From contig JAFQUU010000036.1 of the NCBI GenBank assembly GCA_017408305.1, positions 1 through 16,916 on the forward strand: 16,916 bases of DNA. The letters are read 5' to 3'. Under the pieces are notes generated by a model that saw nothing but the letters and a program-made list of their open reading frames with translations, had not been told where the DNA came from and made no database searches. Below, one piece after another: positions 1 to 6,826 of this stretch (position 1 is the first letter of the stretch; each line of letters opens with the position of its first letter). The position numbers and the translations under genes were made by a program. The DNA is from Clostridia bacterium (GTDB lineage Bacteria; Bacillota; Clostridia; Christensenellales; UBA1242).

Positions 1-2588
1 ACTGTGTATTTTTTGGTTTTGATTGTTTCAAAAACATCGCCAATTGCATTGCCATTAAATGCTTCTGCGTATTTAACATCAGTTACAAATTGGATTGTGT
101 AGTCGCCAACTTTGTTGAATTTGATAAATGTTTCAGAGTCTGTTTGGTATCCTGCTGGGCCTTCAACAACAAGTTTGTAAGGGTCTGCAGCCAAAACTTC
201 TGTTGAAACATATGCTTCAATTGCAGGAAGGTCTATCCTTTCGCCAACTTCTGCACTGCCACCATTGATTGTTGCAGGTGCATTGATGAAGTGTGCTTCA
301 AAGAATGCTTCGTTTGCAGCAACTTCAAGGTCAAACACAACAACTGTTTTATTGTTGTTTGCGTCAGTTGAAATATATGTTACTTTGTAAGAACCTTCTG
401 TTTCTGGAACAAAGTATGCATCTTTAACTTCAACTGTGCCATTTGTATAATCGTAGTTATAAACAAGGTTTTGTGCATAGTATGCTGTGCCATCTTCGCT
501 TTCAATAAGCACATCAACATTTACATAACGAACCATGTCATCTGCATATTTAACTGTTGGAAGGGTTGTGTTTTCACCAACTTTGCCTGTTTGACTGCTA
601 GAGACATCAACATTTTGAATTGTTGTTGGTGATTCATCGCCTGTGCCGATGAATTTGATTTCCTTAACAGTTTCACCTGTGTTGCCAACATCGTTGGTTG
701 ATTTTGCAATAACTTTGATTGCAGTGTAAGCACCAAGGTTTTCAGGAATTGCAAGTGTGTATTCTGTTTGTTTTTCGTTAAGTGAAATCCAAGAAGACGC
801 ATCGTCATAACGGATTTCATTGCCCCATGCAGAGCCATCATAAAGTTGGTATGCAACAAAAGTTGTAAGTCTGCTGTCAGAGAAGTTGCCAACTGTTTCT
901 TGCACTGCTGTTGGTGCGTTAAATTTAATTTCTTCACCAGCATAAGTGCTTGAAGGCAGTGCTGTTGCTGTTGAGAATGACACTTTTGGTGCTGCAGTGC
1001 CTGGGTTGTAAGATGATGATGTAACAACTTCAAAAGAGTAGTTAGAATTTACTGGTTGTGTGCCACTAAGTTTGTCTTTTGCAACATATTTTACAATATA
1101 TTTGCCTGCTGCAAGTGTAAGGGCTTGGTCTTCATGGTCTTTAGTAATTGACACCATTTGGTTTGTTGCAATTGGTTTTTCAATACCATTAATCCAAACT
1201 GTTTTTGGCTGTAGTGTTGCAGATGGGTTAAACACAAGTGCTTTGTTTTGTGTGCCTGTGCCTTCGCCATATTCACTTTCATCAAAAATCACTTGTTGGT
1301 TTGAGCTGTCAACAATTTGCCTGTAAATTGTCAAGTTATCATCAACAAACCCATTTGCAGCGTCAGTTGCATGGATTGGAAGAATAACAATATCGGTGTC
1401 CATTTGCACATCTTGAAGTGCTTCAAGGGCATCAAGTTCAGGAATTGCTGTTATTTCATAAGGCAAAGTTACAAGTGGTTTTGGGGCAGTACGATCTTTA
1501 ACATCGCTGATTGTATAACTTGTTGTTTGTGTTGTTGGGGCTTTACCAGTAAAGTCCTTAATTGTGTACTTAACAACAAATTTTCCTTCATCATTTGCAG
1601 TGAAAACATACTGACCTTTTTCGTTGATTTTCAAAACTTTTGCATCTGTATCAGTTGCTTTGTATGTTGTACCATTGTGTTCAACTTGAATTTCATAATA
1701 AACACTAACATTTTCACCATTATCAGTTGTTGCTTCAACGCCTGGCAGAATTTTTTCTACGCCAATATCAGCAGTTGTTGGTTTAGGGTCGCTGTAAGTG
1801 TACTTATAACTTGGTGCCACGTAACCTTCTTGTGCTGTAATTTCAATAACTTTTGATGCAACAATTTTGGTGCCTTTTTTGGCTTCGTATTTAACTTTAT
1901 AAACAGCAGACTCGCCTTCTGCGATATGGTCTTTATCAATTGTCAAAGTGCTGGTTGCAGAATCCCAGTTAACAACAACGCCACTTTTGTTTACGGTTGG
2001 TGTTAAAATTGAAACTGTGATGTCTGCATCTGCTGGATTGATAATATTACCTTTGCCATCTTCCAAAATTGCAGTTGGGAACTTAATTGTTGTTGCATTG
2101 CCATCTGCTTTTTTGGTGCTTACTTTGCTTGGAACAATGTCTGCACTGTTTGCAGGAAGAGACAGTGTTACATCTGCTGTAACATAAGAAATTTCAATAT
2201 TAAAATCTGTTTTGGTTGTGATGCCATTTGCAGTTACTGCGTATGTTGCAACATAAGTGCCACTCATCTCTGGGGTAAATGTTGGTTCATCATTTGCAGC
2301 AATCGCTTTTGCATCGAGATCATCAACCACTCTGCCATAAGGGTCTTTAACCGTTAAAGCAACTGTGCCTGATGTTGCAGTTTCAAACAAATTAAATTTA
2401 GCAAATTTATATTCATCGCCAACATTTCCCTTATTTTTAAAACCAGGGATTTGCAAATAGTTTGTTTGAACATTGCATGATGAAGTGCCTGCAGCCATAA
2501 CATCAATTTTTGGTGCAACTGCAAAAGTCATAGTTGTGCAAGTTACAAGTGCTAAGGCCAAAGACATCTTCTTAACTATTTTCTTCAT
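1..2588 (-). CDS. Secreted multi-domain Ig-like surface protein (partial, C-terminus beyond window)
   Basis: The reading frame is open from the ATG at 2588 to the left edge: 862 codons without a stop, so the 3' end is missing. The start is fixed by an AGGAGAGG ribosome site just upstream. Residues 1-33 are a signal peptide: a Lys-rich start (MKKIVKK), a hydrophobic core at about 9-25, and a likely signal peptidase I site near VMAA/G. C17 is preceded by LVT, a poor lipobox. The rest is acidic, Thr/Val/Ala-rich and almost Cys-free. A strand motif of the type G-x-Y-x-V-x-Y-x-x-x-D recurs at about residues 110-119, 335-345, 495-505, 732-742 and 828-837, each closing a domain of roughly 100-160 residues. 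This is the pattern of tandem bacterial Ig-like beta-sandwiches in adhesins and cell-wall proteins. Anchoring (sortase motif, S-layer repeats) would lie in the missing part. Exact Ig subfamily and ligand are unknown. Confidence 0.85.
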   Translation of the reverse strand, partial: MKKIVKKMSLALALVTCTTMTFAVAPKIDVMAAGTSSCNVQTNYLQIPGFKNKGNVGDEYKFAKFNLFETATSGTVALTVKDPYGRVVDDLDAKAIAANDEPTFTPEMSGTYVATYAVTANGITTKTDFNIEISYVTADVTLSLPANSADIVPSKVSTKKADGNATTIKFPTAILEDGKGNIINPADADITVSILTPTVNKSGVVVNWDSATSTLTIDKDHIAEGESAVYKVKYEAKKGTKIVASKVIEITAQEGYVAPSYKYTYSDPKPTTADIGVEKILPGVEATTDNGENVSVYYEIQVEHNGTTYKATDTDAKVLKINEKGQYVFTANDEGKFVVKYTIKDFTGKAPTTQTTSYTISDVKDRTAPKPLVTLPYEITAIPELDALEALQDVQMDTDIVILPIHATDAANGFVDDNLTIYRQIVDSSNQQVIFDESEYGEGTGTQNKALVFNPSATLQPKTVWINGIEKPIATNQMVSITKDHEDQALTLAAGKYIVKYVAKDKLSGTQPVNSNYSFEVVTSSSYNPGTAAPKVSFSTATALPSSTYAGEEIKFNAPTAVQETVGNFSDSRLTTFVAYQLYDGSAWGNEIRYDDASSWISLNEKQTEYTLAIPENLGAYTAIKVIAKSTNDVGNTGETVKEIKFIGTGDESPTTIQNVDVSSSQTGKVGENTTLPTVKYADDMVRYVNVDVLIESEDGTAYYAQNLVYNYDYTNGTVEVKDAYFVPETEGSYKVTYISTDANNNKTVVVFDLEVAANEAFFEAHFINAPATINGGSAEVGERIDLPAIEAYVSTEVLAADPYKLVVEGPAGYQTDSETFIKFNKVGDYTIQFVTDVKYAEAFNGNAIGDVFETIKTKKYT

Positions 2589-2623
2589 AATCCTCTCCTA
2601 AGTGTTGTCATATAACGAAATTT

Positions 2624-2652
2624 ATTTTAACTAATGCAAAGATATTTGTCAA
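2624..2652 (-). promoter_or_regulatory. Sigma-A promoter of the Ig-like surface protein gene
   Basis: Read on the minus strand, a perfect TTGACA (-35) at 2652-2647 is followed after 17 nt by TAAAAT (-10) at 2629-2624. Transcription would start near 2617, giving a leader of about 29 nt that contains the AGGAGAGG ribosome site of the gene starting at 2588. Confidence 0.8.
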
Positions 2653-2876
2653 TTAAATTAAGCAAATTTCTACAAATTTTGCCCATAGGGCCCTTTGCAT
2701 AACTATTTTAATTCTCCAAGAATTTTATATGCTGACTAAATTAAAGGTTTTTTGTCGAGTTTTAACAAAAAAAACATTTGTGCATAGTATGATTTAGACC
2801 AAAGATAAAAAACTGATGCACAAAAGATAAATCTACATATTTTTTGAAGAAAAAATTTTGAAAGGAGAAAGTACAA
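2653..2876. other. Divergent intergenic region with operator-like inverted repeats
   Basis: The upper part of the 288-bp spacer between the surface-protein gene and the microprotein gene contains no convincing ORF. It holds a short GC-rich island (GCCC-ATA-GGGC at 2681-2691) and an inverted repeat AATTCT-CCA-AGAATT at 2710-2724. On the plus strand there is a -10-like TATGAT at 2788-2793 with no good -35, then a 7-bp A/T hairpin with a GAAG loop just before the ribosome site of the microprotein gene. Any of these could be regulatory; none matches an operator I can name. Confidence 0.4.
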
Positions 2877-3101
2877 ATGAGTTTTTTTGCTGGCAATAAC
2901 TGTGGTTGCCATGATGAAGGAGGCTTTGGTGGTGGCTTTGGTGGCTGTGGTTGCGACCCTTGCACACTTATCCTAATTCTTCTTCTTTGTGGTGGCAACA
3001 ACAAAGGCTGTGGCTGTGATGCTTGTTCAATAATTTGGATTCTGCTTATCCTTAACTGCCTTTGTGGTGGCAATAAGCGTGGTTATGGCGACTGCCAATA
3101 A
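2877..3101 (+). CDS. Cys/Gly-rich 74-residue microprotein with duplicated motif
   Basis: The gene has a strong ribosome site (AAAGGAG, 9 nt before ATG) and its own hairpin terminator at 3121, so it is very likely expressed. The product has 12 Cys and 17 Gly in 74 residues. After a Gly/Phe-rich N-terminus (residues 10-23) come two copies of one unit, residues 23-43 and 44-68. Each reads GCGCD-[PA]-C, then a short hydrophobic run (TLILILLL; SIIWILLILNCL), then CGGN-[NK]. The hydrophobic runs are too short for ordinary transmembrane helices. There is no Sec signal. Tiny Gly/Cys-rich proteins with an aliphatic core occur widely in Bacillota, some linked to spore coats (YjcZ-like), but membership of that family is only a resemblance. 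Possible roles are a self-assembling or disulfide-linked structural peptide, a metal binder or a membrane-active peptide. Function unknown. Confidence 0.8.
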   Translation: MSFFAGNNCGCHDEGGFGGGFGGCGCDPCTLILILLLCGGNNKGCGCDACSIIWILLILNCLCGGNKRGYGDCQ

Positions 3102-3120
3102 TATTTCATTACCCCCTAAT

Positions 3121-3147
3121 ACCAAGGCTTGAGGCCTTGGTTTTTTA
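3121..3147 (+). terminator. Rho-independent terminator of the microprotein gene
   Basis: Perfect 8-bp stem ACCAAGGC / GCCTTGGT (3121-3128 and 3134-3141) with loop TTGAG, followed by a T-tract. It lies 20 bp after the stop codon at 3101. Confidence 0.9.
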
Positions 3148-3150
3148 TTA

Positions 3151-3171
3151 AAAAAAAGCCCAAACGGACTT
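3151..3171 (-). terminator. Rho-independent terminator after hflX
   Basis: On the minus strand, stem AAGTCC / GGGCTT (one G-T wobble) with loop GTTT spans 3171-3156 and is followed by a run of T. It begins at the hflX stop codon (3172-3174) and ends the lipoprotein-ndk-hflX cluster. The microprotein terminator is immediately beyond it, so the two convergent units are insulated back to back. Confidence 0.75.
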
Positions 3172-4272
3172 TTATTTTGTCAAAGCTTCTATAATTTTTT
3201 CTTTTAGAGTGTCTATGCCTTTATTGTTTTTGGCTGAAATCAGCACTTCGTTTTCTTTTAAGGCAATCATTGGCAAGGCTGGTTCAAGAACATCACACTT
3301 GTTATACACCACAATTTGTGGAACCCCTTCTGCACCAATTTTTTTAAGCGTTTGGTTTACGGTTTCAATATGCTCTTTAAAGTTTGAGTTTGAAACATCA
3401 ACAACATGAAGTATTAAATCTGCCATTGCAGCCTCTTCAAGCGTTGAAGCAAACGCTTCAACAAGGTCATGTGGCAGTTTTTTGATGAATCCAACAGTGT
3501 CTGTCAGCACAATTTGCACTTCTGGGCTTAAAAACACATGCCTTGAAGTGGTGTCAAGCGTTGCAAAAAGTTTGTCATCAGCATAAATCCCTGCCTTTGT
3601 GATAAGGTTCAAAAGTGTGCTTTTGCCTGCGTTTGTGTATCCAACAATTGCAACTTGCTTTTTGTTGCCCAACTGCCTTTGCTTTTGGTTGATTTTTCTT
3701 TTGTTTTTTACGGTTTCAAGGTCTTCAAGCAGTTTTTTCATACGCCTGTCAATGCTTCTTCTGTTAAGTTCAAGTTTTGTTTCACCTGGGCCACGCATGC
3801 CAACGCCACCACCAAAACGCCCATCAGTATCTTGAAGGCTTGAAAGGCGTGGAATTGAATACTTAAGTTGTGCAAGTTCAACCTGAAGTTTACCCTCAGC
3901 ACTGACTGCACGAAGAGCAAAAATGTCAAGAATAAGCCCCATACGGTCTATCACCTTTACGCCAAAAATGTTTGACAGGTTTCTTGCTTGACTGCCCGTA
4001 AGATTTGTGTCAACAATGACAACATCTACGCCAAGTGCCTCAACTTTTTCTGCAATTTCTTCCACCTTGCCTGTGCCAAGAAGTGTGCCTGGCGAGATGT
4101 CTTTTACAACCTGTGCATCTTGCCCCACAACCTCAAGATTTGCAGACTCTGCAAGGCGTTTAAGTTCTAAAAGTTCTTCCTTAAAATTTGTGGCCTTCCT
4201 AAAAGAATAGCCCACCAAAAAAGCCTTTTCTTTTGCTTTTTCGGTGCTTGTTAATTTGCTGTTATTTCGCAT
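3172..4272 (-). CDS. hflX: GTPase HflX (ribosome-associated)
   Basis: HflX is a translation-factor-class (TRAFAC, Obg-related) GTPase that binds the 50S subunit and rescues or splits stalled and hibernating ribosomes under stress. The 366-residue product has the family layout. The N-terminal HflX domain (about 17-200) contains GTGK at 66-69, a DTNLTG-type segment at 88-93 and the Gly-rich GRFGGGVGMRGPGE loop at 151-164. The G domain follows, with G1 GYTNAGKS at 211-218, a Thr-rich switch I (LDTTSR, 239-244), G3 DTVGF at 258-262, G4 NKCD at 324-327 and G5 SAK at 346-348. The G domain ends the protein, so there is no C-terminal extension. The start is set by AGGAGGG a few nt upstream of ATG. 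It lies 29 bp after ndk on the same strand, so it is probably co-transcribed. Confidence 0.96.
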   Translation of the reverse strand: MRNNSKLTSTEKAKEKAFLVGYSFRKATNFKEELLELKRLAESANLEVVGQDAQVVKDISPGTLLGTGKVEEIAEKVEALGVDVVIVDTNLTGSQARNLSNIFGVKVIDRMGLILDIFALRAVSAEGKLQVELAQLKYSIPRLSSLQDTDGRFGGGVGMRGPGETKLELNRRSIDRRMKKLLEDLETVKNKRKINQKQRQLGNKKQVAIVGYTNAGKSTLLNLITKAGIYADDKLFATLDTTSRHVFLSPEVQIVLTDTVGFIKKLPHDLVEAFASTLEEAAMADLILHVVDVSNSNFKEHIETVNQTLKKIGAEGVPQIVVYNKCDVLEPALPMIALKENEVLISAKNNKGIDTLKEKIIEALTK

Positions 4273-4301
4273 TTTTCCCTCCTAAAATTAGGGCCATAAG
4301 A

Positions 4302-4703
4302 TTAAATGCCAAAAAATCTTTTAATTTCGATAAGTCCGTTTTCAATGCTGTCACTGCCATGGATAATATTTTCGCTTCCGTTAAGTGCATAGTCGCCACG
4401 GATTGTGCCTGCAGGTGCCTCTTTGGTTGGACCCATAAGTGCACGCATTCCTGCAACTGCATTTTCGCCTTCAACAATCATGCCAAGCACTTTGCCACGG
4501 GTCATATACGCTTCAATTTCTGGATAAAAAGGCCTGTCAGCGATGTGTGCATAATGTTCTTTCAAAACTTCTTTATCAATCTCAAACATTTTCATATTTG
4601 TGATTTGGTAACCCTTTTTTTCAATTCTGGCAATAATTTCGCCCATAAGTTTTCTTTCAATTGCATCTGGTTTTAACATAATATATGTTTTTTCTGTGTT
4701 CAT
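4302..4703 (-). CDS. ndk: Nucleoside diphosphate kinase
   Basis: Ndk transfers the gamma-phosphate of NTPs to NDPs through a phosphohistidine and balances (d)NTP pools in the cytoplasm. The 133-residue product, near the usual family length, carries the full active site: K11, Y51, R87, T93, R102, N112 and the phosphorylated H115 within NIIHGSDS. An in-frame ATG exists further upstream at 4760. I chose 4703 because AGGAGGT lies at a proper distance before it and the family N-terminus (TYIMLKPDAI) follows directly. The upstream stretch would also overlap the promoter. It sits between a lipoprotein gene (54 bp upstream) and hflX (29 bp downstream). Confidence 0.96.
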   Translation of the reverse strand: MNTEKTYIMLKPDAIERKLMGEIIARIEKKGYQITNMKMFEIDKEVLKEHYAHIADRPFYPEIEAYMTRGKVLGMIVEGENAVAGMRALMGPTKEAPAGTIRGDYALNGSENIIHGSDSIENGLIEIKRFFGI

Positions 4704-4731
4704 TTTTTTAATACCTCCTAGAATAAAAAAA

Positions 4732-4760
4732 AGAATAGCATAATTGCCACTCTTTGTCAA
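4732..4760 (-). promoter_or_regulatory. Promoter of ndk-hflX, overlapping the lipoprotein stop codon
   Basis: On the minus strand, a perfect TTGACA (-35, 4760-4755) is followed after 17 nt by TATTCT (-10, 4737-4732). The -35 box overlaps the last codons and TGA of the upstream lipoprotein gene (stop at 4757-4759). ndk and hflX can therefore be transcribed independently of it, with a leader of about 22 nt holding the AGGAGGT site. Confidence 0.8.
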
Positions 4761-5443
4761 GCAGGAGCGTTCGATTTTGTAAGAACTTCCCCACTATTTA
4801 CATCAATAATCACAGAGCCACTTTCCCCATTTTGCCCAACATACATAAAGCACCAATAATATGGATTGTCTATGCTTGATTGGTCAAGGACAATTTTAAG
4901 GTAGCACTCTCCACAAAACCTCCTTGAGGAATAAAGATTCATAAGTTCTTCTTCAAGGGTTTCAAATGCAATATCAAGTGCTTTGTCATACTGCACAGCC
5001 CAGTCCTTGCTCTCTGGCATAAGTTGCATACCATCTACAACGCCTTCAATTGTTAAATACACACCACCCTCGCCATCAACAATTTTTTGTATATCTGCCA
5101 TAAAAGAGTGGTTGTATGGGTTTTCTTCTAGTGTCCCAGCAAAACTAGTTTTGCCAACACTTAACGAATAATGAAGTTCTTGCCCTGGATGCTTTTCAAA
5201 AAACACCGTAACCACGCCAAACTCGGTTTTTTTGTTAGACTTTCCGTCATAACTGTATGGGTTTTCACGCATGCCACACATAAGGTTGGCAACCACGCCA
5301 TCACTTTGCCCCACAAAAACACAGTATCTTACATCAGACAAACTATTCAAAACATCACTTTTTGCATTAAGACCACACCCAGAAAGACCGACAAACACAA
5401 ACATCATGACTGCAATAAGAGCAGTTAAACCAAATTTTTTCAT
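4757..5443 (-). CDS. Putative lipoprotein of unknown function
   Basis: The 228-residue product starts with MKKFG, a hydrophobic stretch and a lipobox LSGC ending at C23, so it should be a diacylglyceryl-anchored lipoprotein at the outer face of the membrane. The mature part has no domain I can name. It is acidic and strand-rich, with a helical segment at about 150-170. The C-terminal strand SVIIDVNSGEVL resembles the closing element of PepSY-like or other small beta-rich extracytoplasmic domains, but that is a weak resemblance. There are Cys at 41, 56, 177, 180 and 197, including a FCGEC motif at 176-180. It is the only gene here ending in TGA. No good Shine-Dalgarno precedes the ATG (only GAAGT directly before it). 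It lies upstream of ndk on the same strand, but ndk has its own promoter, so no functional link is implied. Confidence 0.75.
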   Translation of the reverse strand: MKKFGLTALIAVMMFVFVGLSGCGLNAKSDVLNSLSDVRYCVFVGQSDGVVANLMCGMRENPYSYDGKSNKKTEFGVVTVFFEKHPGQELHYSLSVGKTSFAGTLEENPYNHSFMADIQKIVDGEGGVYLTIEGVVDGMQLMPESKDWAVQYDKALDIAFETLEEELMNLYSSRRFCGECYLKIVLDQSSIDNPYYWCFMYVGQNGESGSVIIDVNSGEVLTKSNAPA

Positions 5444-5483
5444 ACTTCATTTTTATGCCCGAAGAGTTTAAATTATGAAAAAT

Positions 5484-5507
5484 AAAAAAACCCCAATTTC
5501 TTGGGAT
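5484..5507 (-). terminator. Rho-independent terminator with GAAA loop
   Basis: On the minus strand, stem ATCCCAA / TTGGGGT (one G-T wobble) closed by a GAAA tetraloop spans 5507-5490 and is followed by seven T. It ends the transcript that comes from the 347-residue protein gene through the structured 3' region. Confidence 0.85.
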
Positions 5508-5560
5508 TGAAAGTGGGTTTAGTGTGCTTGAATGAAGGCTTTAAGGATTTTACAGTAAAG

Positions 5561-5580
5561 GACACATGGCGAAGTTTTTC
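5561..5580. repeat. Direct repeat, copy 1
   Basis: GACACATGGCGAAGTTTTTC at 5561-5580 matches the 20 bases at 5691-5710 at 17 positions. The copies are 130 bp apart. Confidence 0.7.
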
Positions 5581-5690
5581 TTTCGAACCCACAAAGACAG
5601 TCGAAAAACAAAGGCAGGCTAGGCTCAAAAAATGACACAAAGCAGGAGTTTAGTTCCCTAAATGACTGTTTTTGGGCGTTTTTTAGAAAC

Positions 5691-5710
5691 GACGCATGCC
5701 AAAGTTTTTC
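5691..5710. repeat. Direct repeat, copy 2
   Basis: GACGCATGCCAAAGTTTTTC at 5691-5710, 17 of 20 identical to copy 1. This copy overlaps the right arm of the long inverted repeat (5704-5717). Confidence 0.7.
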
Positions 5711-5717
5711 GGCTGTC

Positions 5718-6761
5718 TTAGTTGAATGGATAAAATATAGTGCCATCATCACCCAAGCAAACAGTTTTATCCTTAACTTTTAAAGATTTCTTGCGAGAGA
5801 GTTTTGCAGGCATTTTCTCTACTTGTTTTTCTTTGATTTCTGCTTCAGCAGGTTTTGACACCATCACATATTTTGTAAACGGATAAAACTCTTCACGGCC
5901 ACCTGTTCTTTCAACTGGCTTTTTACTGGTTGTTTGATGTTCTGCAGATACAGTTTGTTCAAGATTTTTATATTTTTTTCTTATTTCCCCAAGGTCGTAT
6001 GAGATTTGATAGTAGGTATCGCCATCTTTTGCCACAAAGAAAAAGGCATCATTATTTGAAAGTTTTATATGGTTTCTTTTAATTTCTTTTTTATCTTGCC
6101 TTTGCACAACTTTGATTGAGCCATTTTCCATTGCATTATATAGATAACTTAAATATTCTTGCATTTCAGGGTTTTGACAACTTTGCTCTTTCATGGCTTG
6201 TTTTATCTTTTTGGGAAGATTAATTACCAAAACTTTTTTACTTTTTTTCGATGTTACAAGTTTTGCCACATTTTTGGTTTTCTTCTTTGGAGCACTTTTT
6301 TTGTTTTGTGTTGCTTGGCGTGCAATACGATGGTGTTTAAGGATAATCTTTACAAGATTTTGCCTTACTTCATAAAGATTTTCCATGCCATTTGCCACAT
6401 AAACAAAAAAGTCTTCTGGCCTAATAGTAACGCCAGCATCAACAGCATTTTGTGCATATTTGCGTGGCAAAACGCTTACTTTGCCCTGTTCAATCGCACT
6501 ATGCATATAACTTAAAAATTCTTGTGCCAAGGGACTGTTAAAATTCTTTTCATTTATGGCTTTTCTAAAAGGTTCTGGAAGGTGAACTGCAAATTGGGCA
6601 CTTTTTGACTTTGGTTCTTGGTTTTGAAGATATTTTTCAATTAACGAAGATTTATATTCTTCTATTAAAAATTCTTGCATAGTTTTTAAAAGAATATATG
6701 CCACTTCTTGATTTTCACAGTTTGAAGAAATTGATTTAAAATCATCTTGATATTTATTCAT
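5718..6761 (-). CDS. Basic protein of unknown function with an internal duplication
   Basis: The 347-residue product has no signal peptide or membrane segment and many Lys-rich linkers. It contains two diverged copies of one unit of about 85 residues, at 57-144 and 177-263. Each has LP near its start, a short helix, then a QE-[FY]-LSY-[ML]...A-[IM]-E-x-G core, a basic strand ending in R, a hydrophobic FF-V strand near the aromatic end, and a closing basic helix. A KKK-rich linker (152-176) joins them. The C-terminal 85 residues are charged and disordered-looking, with FYPF twice (292-295, 343-346). The start at 6761 is preferred over an upstream ATG because AAGGAGAG precedes it. It has its own promoter. 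I do not recognise a family; the basic charge would allow nucleic-acid binding, but that is a guess. Confidence 0.75.
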   Translation of the reverse strand: MNKYQDDFKSISSNCENQEVAYILLKTMQEFLIEEYKSSLIEKYLQNQEPKSKSAQFAVHLPEPFRKAINEKNFNSPLAQEFLSYMHSAIEQGKVSVLPRKYAQNAVDAGVTIRPEDFFVYVANGMENLYEVRQNLVKIILKHHRIARQATQNKKSAPKKKTKNVAKLVTSKKSKKVLVINLPKKIKQAMKEQSCQNPEMQEYLSYLYNAMENGSIKVVQRQDKKEIKRNHIKLSNNDAFFFVAKDGDTYYQISYDLGEIRKKYKNLEQTVSAEHQTTSKKPVERTGGREEFYPFTKYVMVSKPAEAEIKEKQVEKMPAKLSRKKSLKVKDKTVCLGDDGTIFYPFN

Positions 6762-6780
6762 ATTTCTCTCCTTGTTTTCA

Positions 6781-6809
6781 AGTATAACACACATCATTTG
6801 TTCTGACAA
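6781..6809 (-). promoter_or_regulatory. Promoter of the 347-residue protein gene
   Basis: On the minus strand, TTGTCA (-35, 6809-6804) and TATACT (-10, 6786-6781) are separated by 17 nt. Transcription would start near 6774, leaving a leader of about 13 nt with the AAGGAGAG site before the ATG at 6761. Confidence 0.8.
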
Positions 6810-6826
6810 TACCCCAATTTTTTACA

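Larger units (their letters stand above)
5508..5717 (-). ncRNA. Structured 3'-UTR element or small RNA candidate
   Basis: This stretch lies between the stop codon at 5718 and the terminator at 5507, and contains no credible protein gene. A 14-bp inverted repeat pairs 5596-5609 with 5704-5717 with only one G-T wobble. Inside it, after a symmetric AAA/AAA internal loop, 5613-5619 pairs with 5694-5700 (6 of 7). The enclosed loop contains two more small hairpins, TTTAG-TTCC-CTAAA at 5649-5662 and CGTTT-TTTAG-AAACG near 5677-5691. A 20-nt direct repeat (5561-5580 and 5691-5710, 17/20) overlaps the inner stem. The strand of the RNA is inferred from the terminator. It matches no RNA family that I recognise; it could also be an intergenic repeat element. 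Confidence 0.5.

Noticed and set aside
521..1033. 170-residue minus-strand ORF and other Gln/Leu/His-rich ORFs between 500 and 2200
   Set aside because: They are shifted-frame shadows of the surface protein, whose own frame is open from 2588 to position 1.
1317..1856. 179-residue plus-strand Cys/Phe-rich ORF
   Set aside because: Antisense shadow of the surface-protein gene; composition reflects its reversed codons and there is no ribosome site.
4704..4760. N-terminal extension of Ndk by 19 residues
   Set aside because: The extension runs through the -10 region and the AGGAGGT site of the true start at 4703.
5585..5597. TTCGAA-containing stretch resembling a tRNA T-loop on the minus strand
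   Set aside because: No matching T-stem, acceptor or anticodon arm could be built around it.
5519..5752. 77-residue minus-strand ORF overlapping the end of the 347-residue gene
   Set aside because: It starts inside that gene in another frame, has no ribosome site and covers the structured repeat region; its open frame is better explained as a by-product of that element.
6762..6809. N-terminal extension of the 347-residue protein by 16 residues
   Set aside because: The segment contains the whole promoter, and AAGGAGAG supports the start at 6761.
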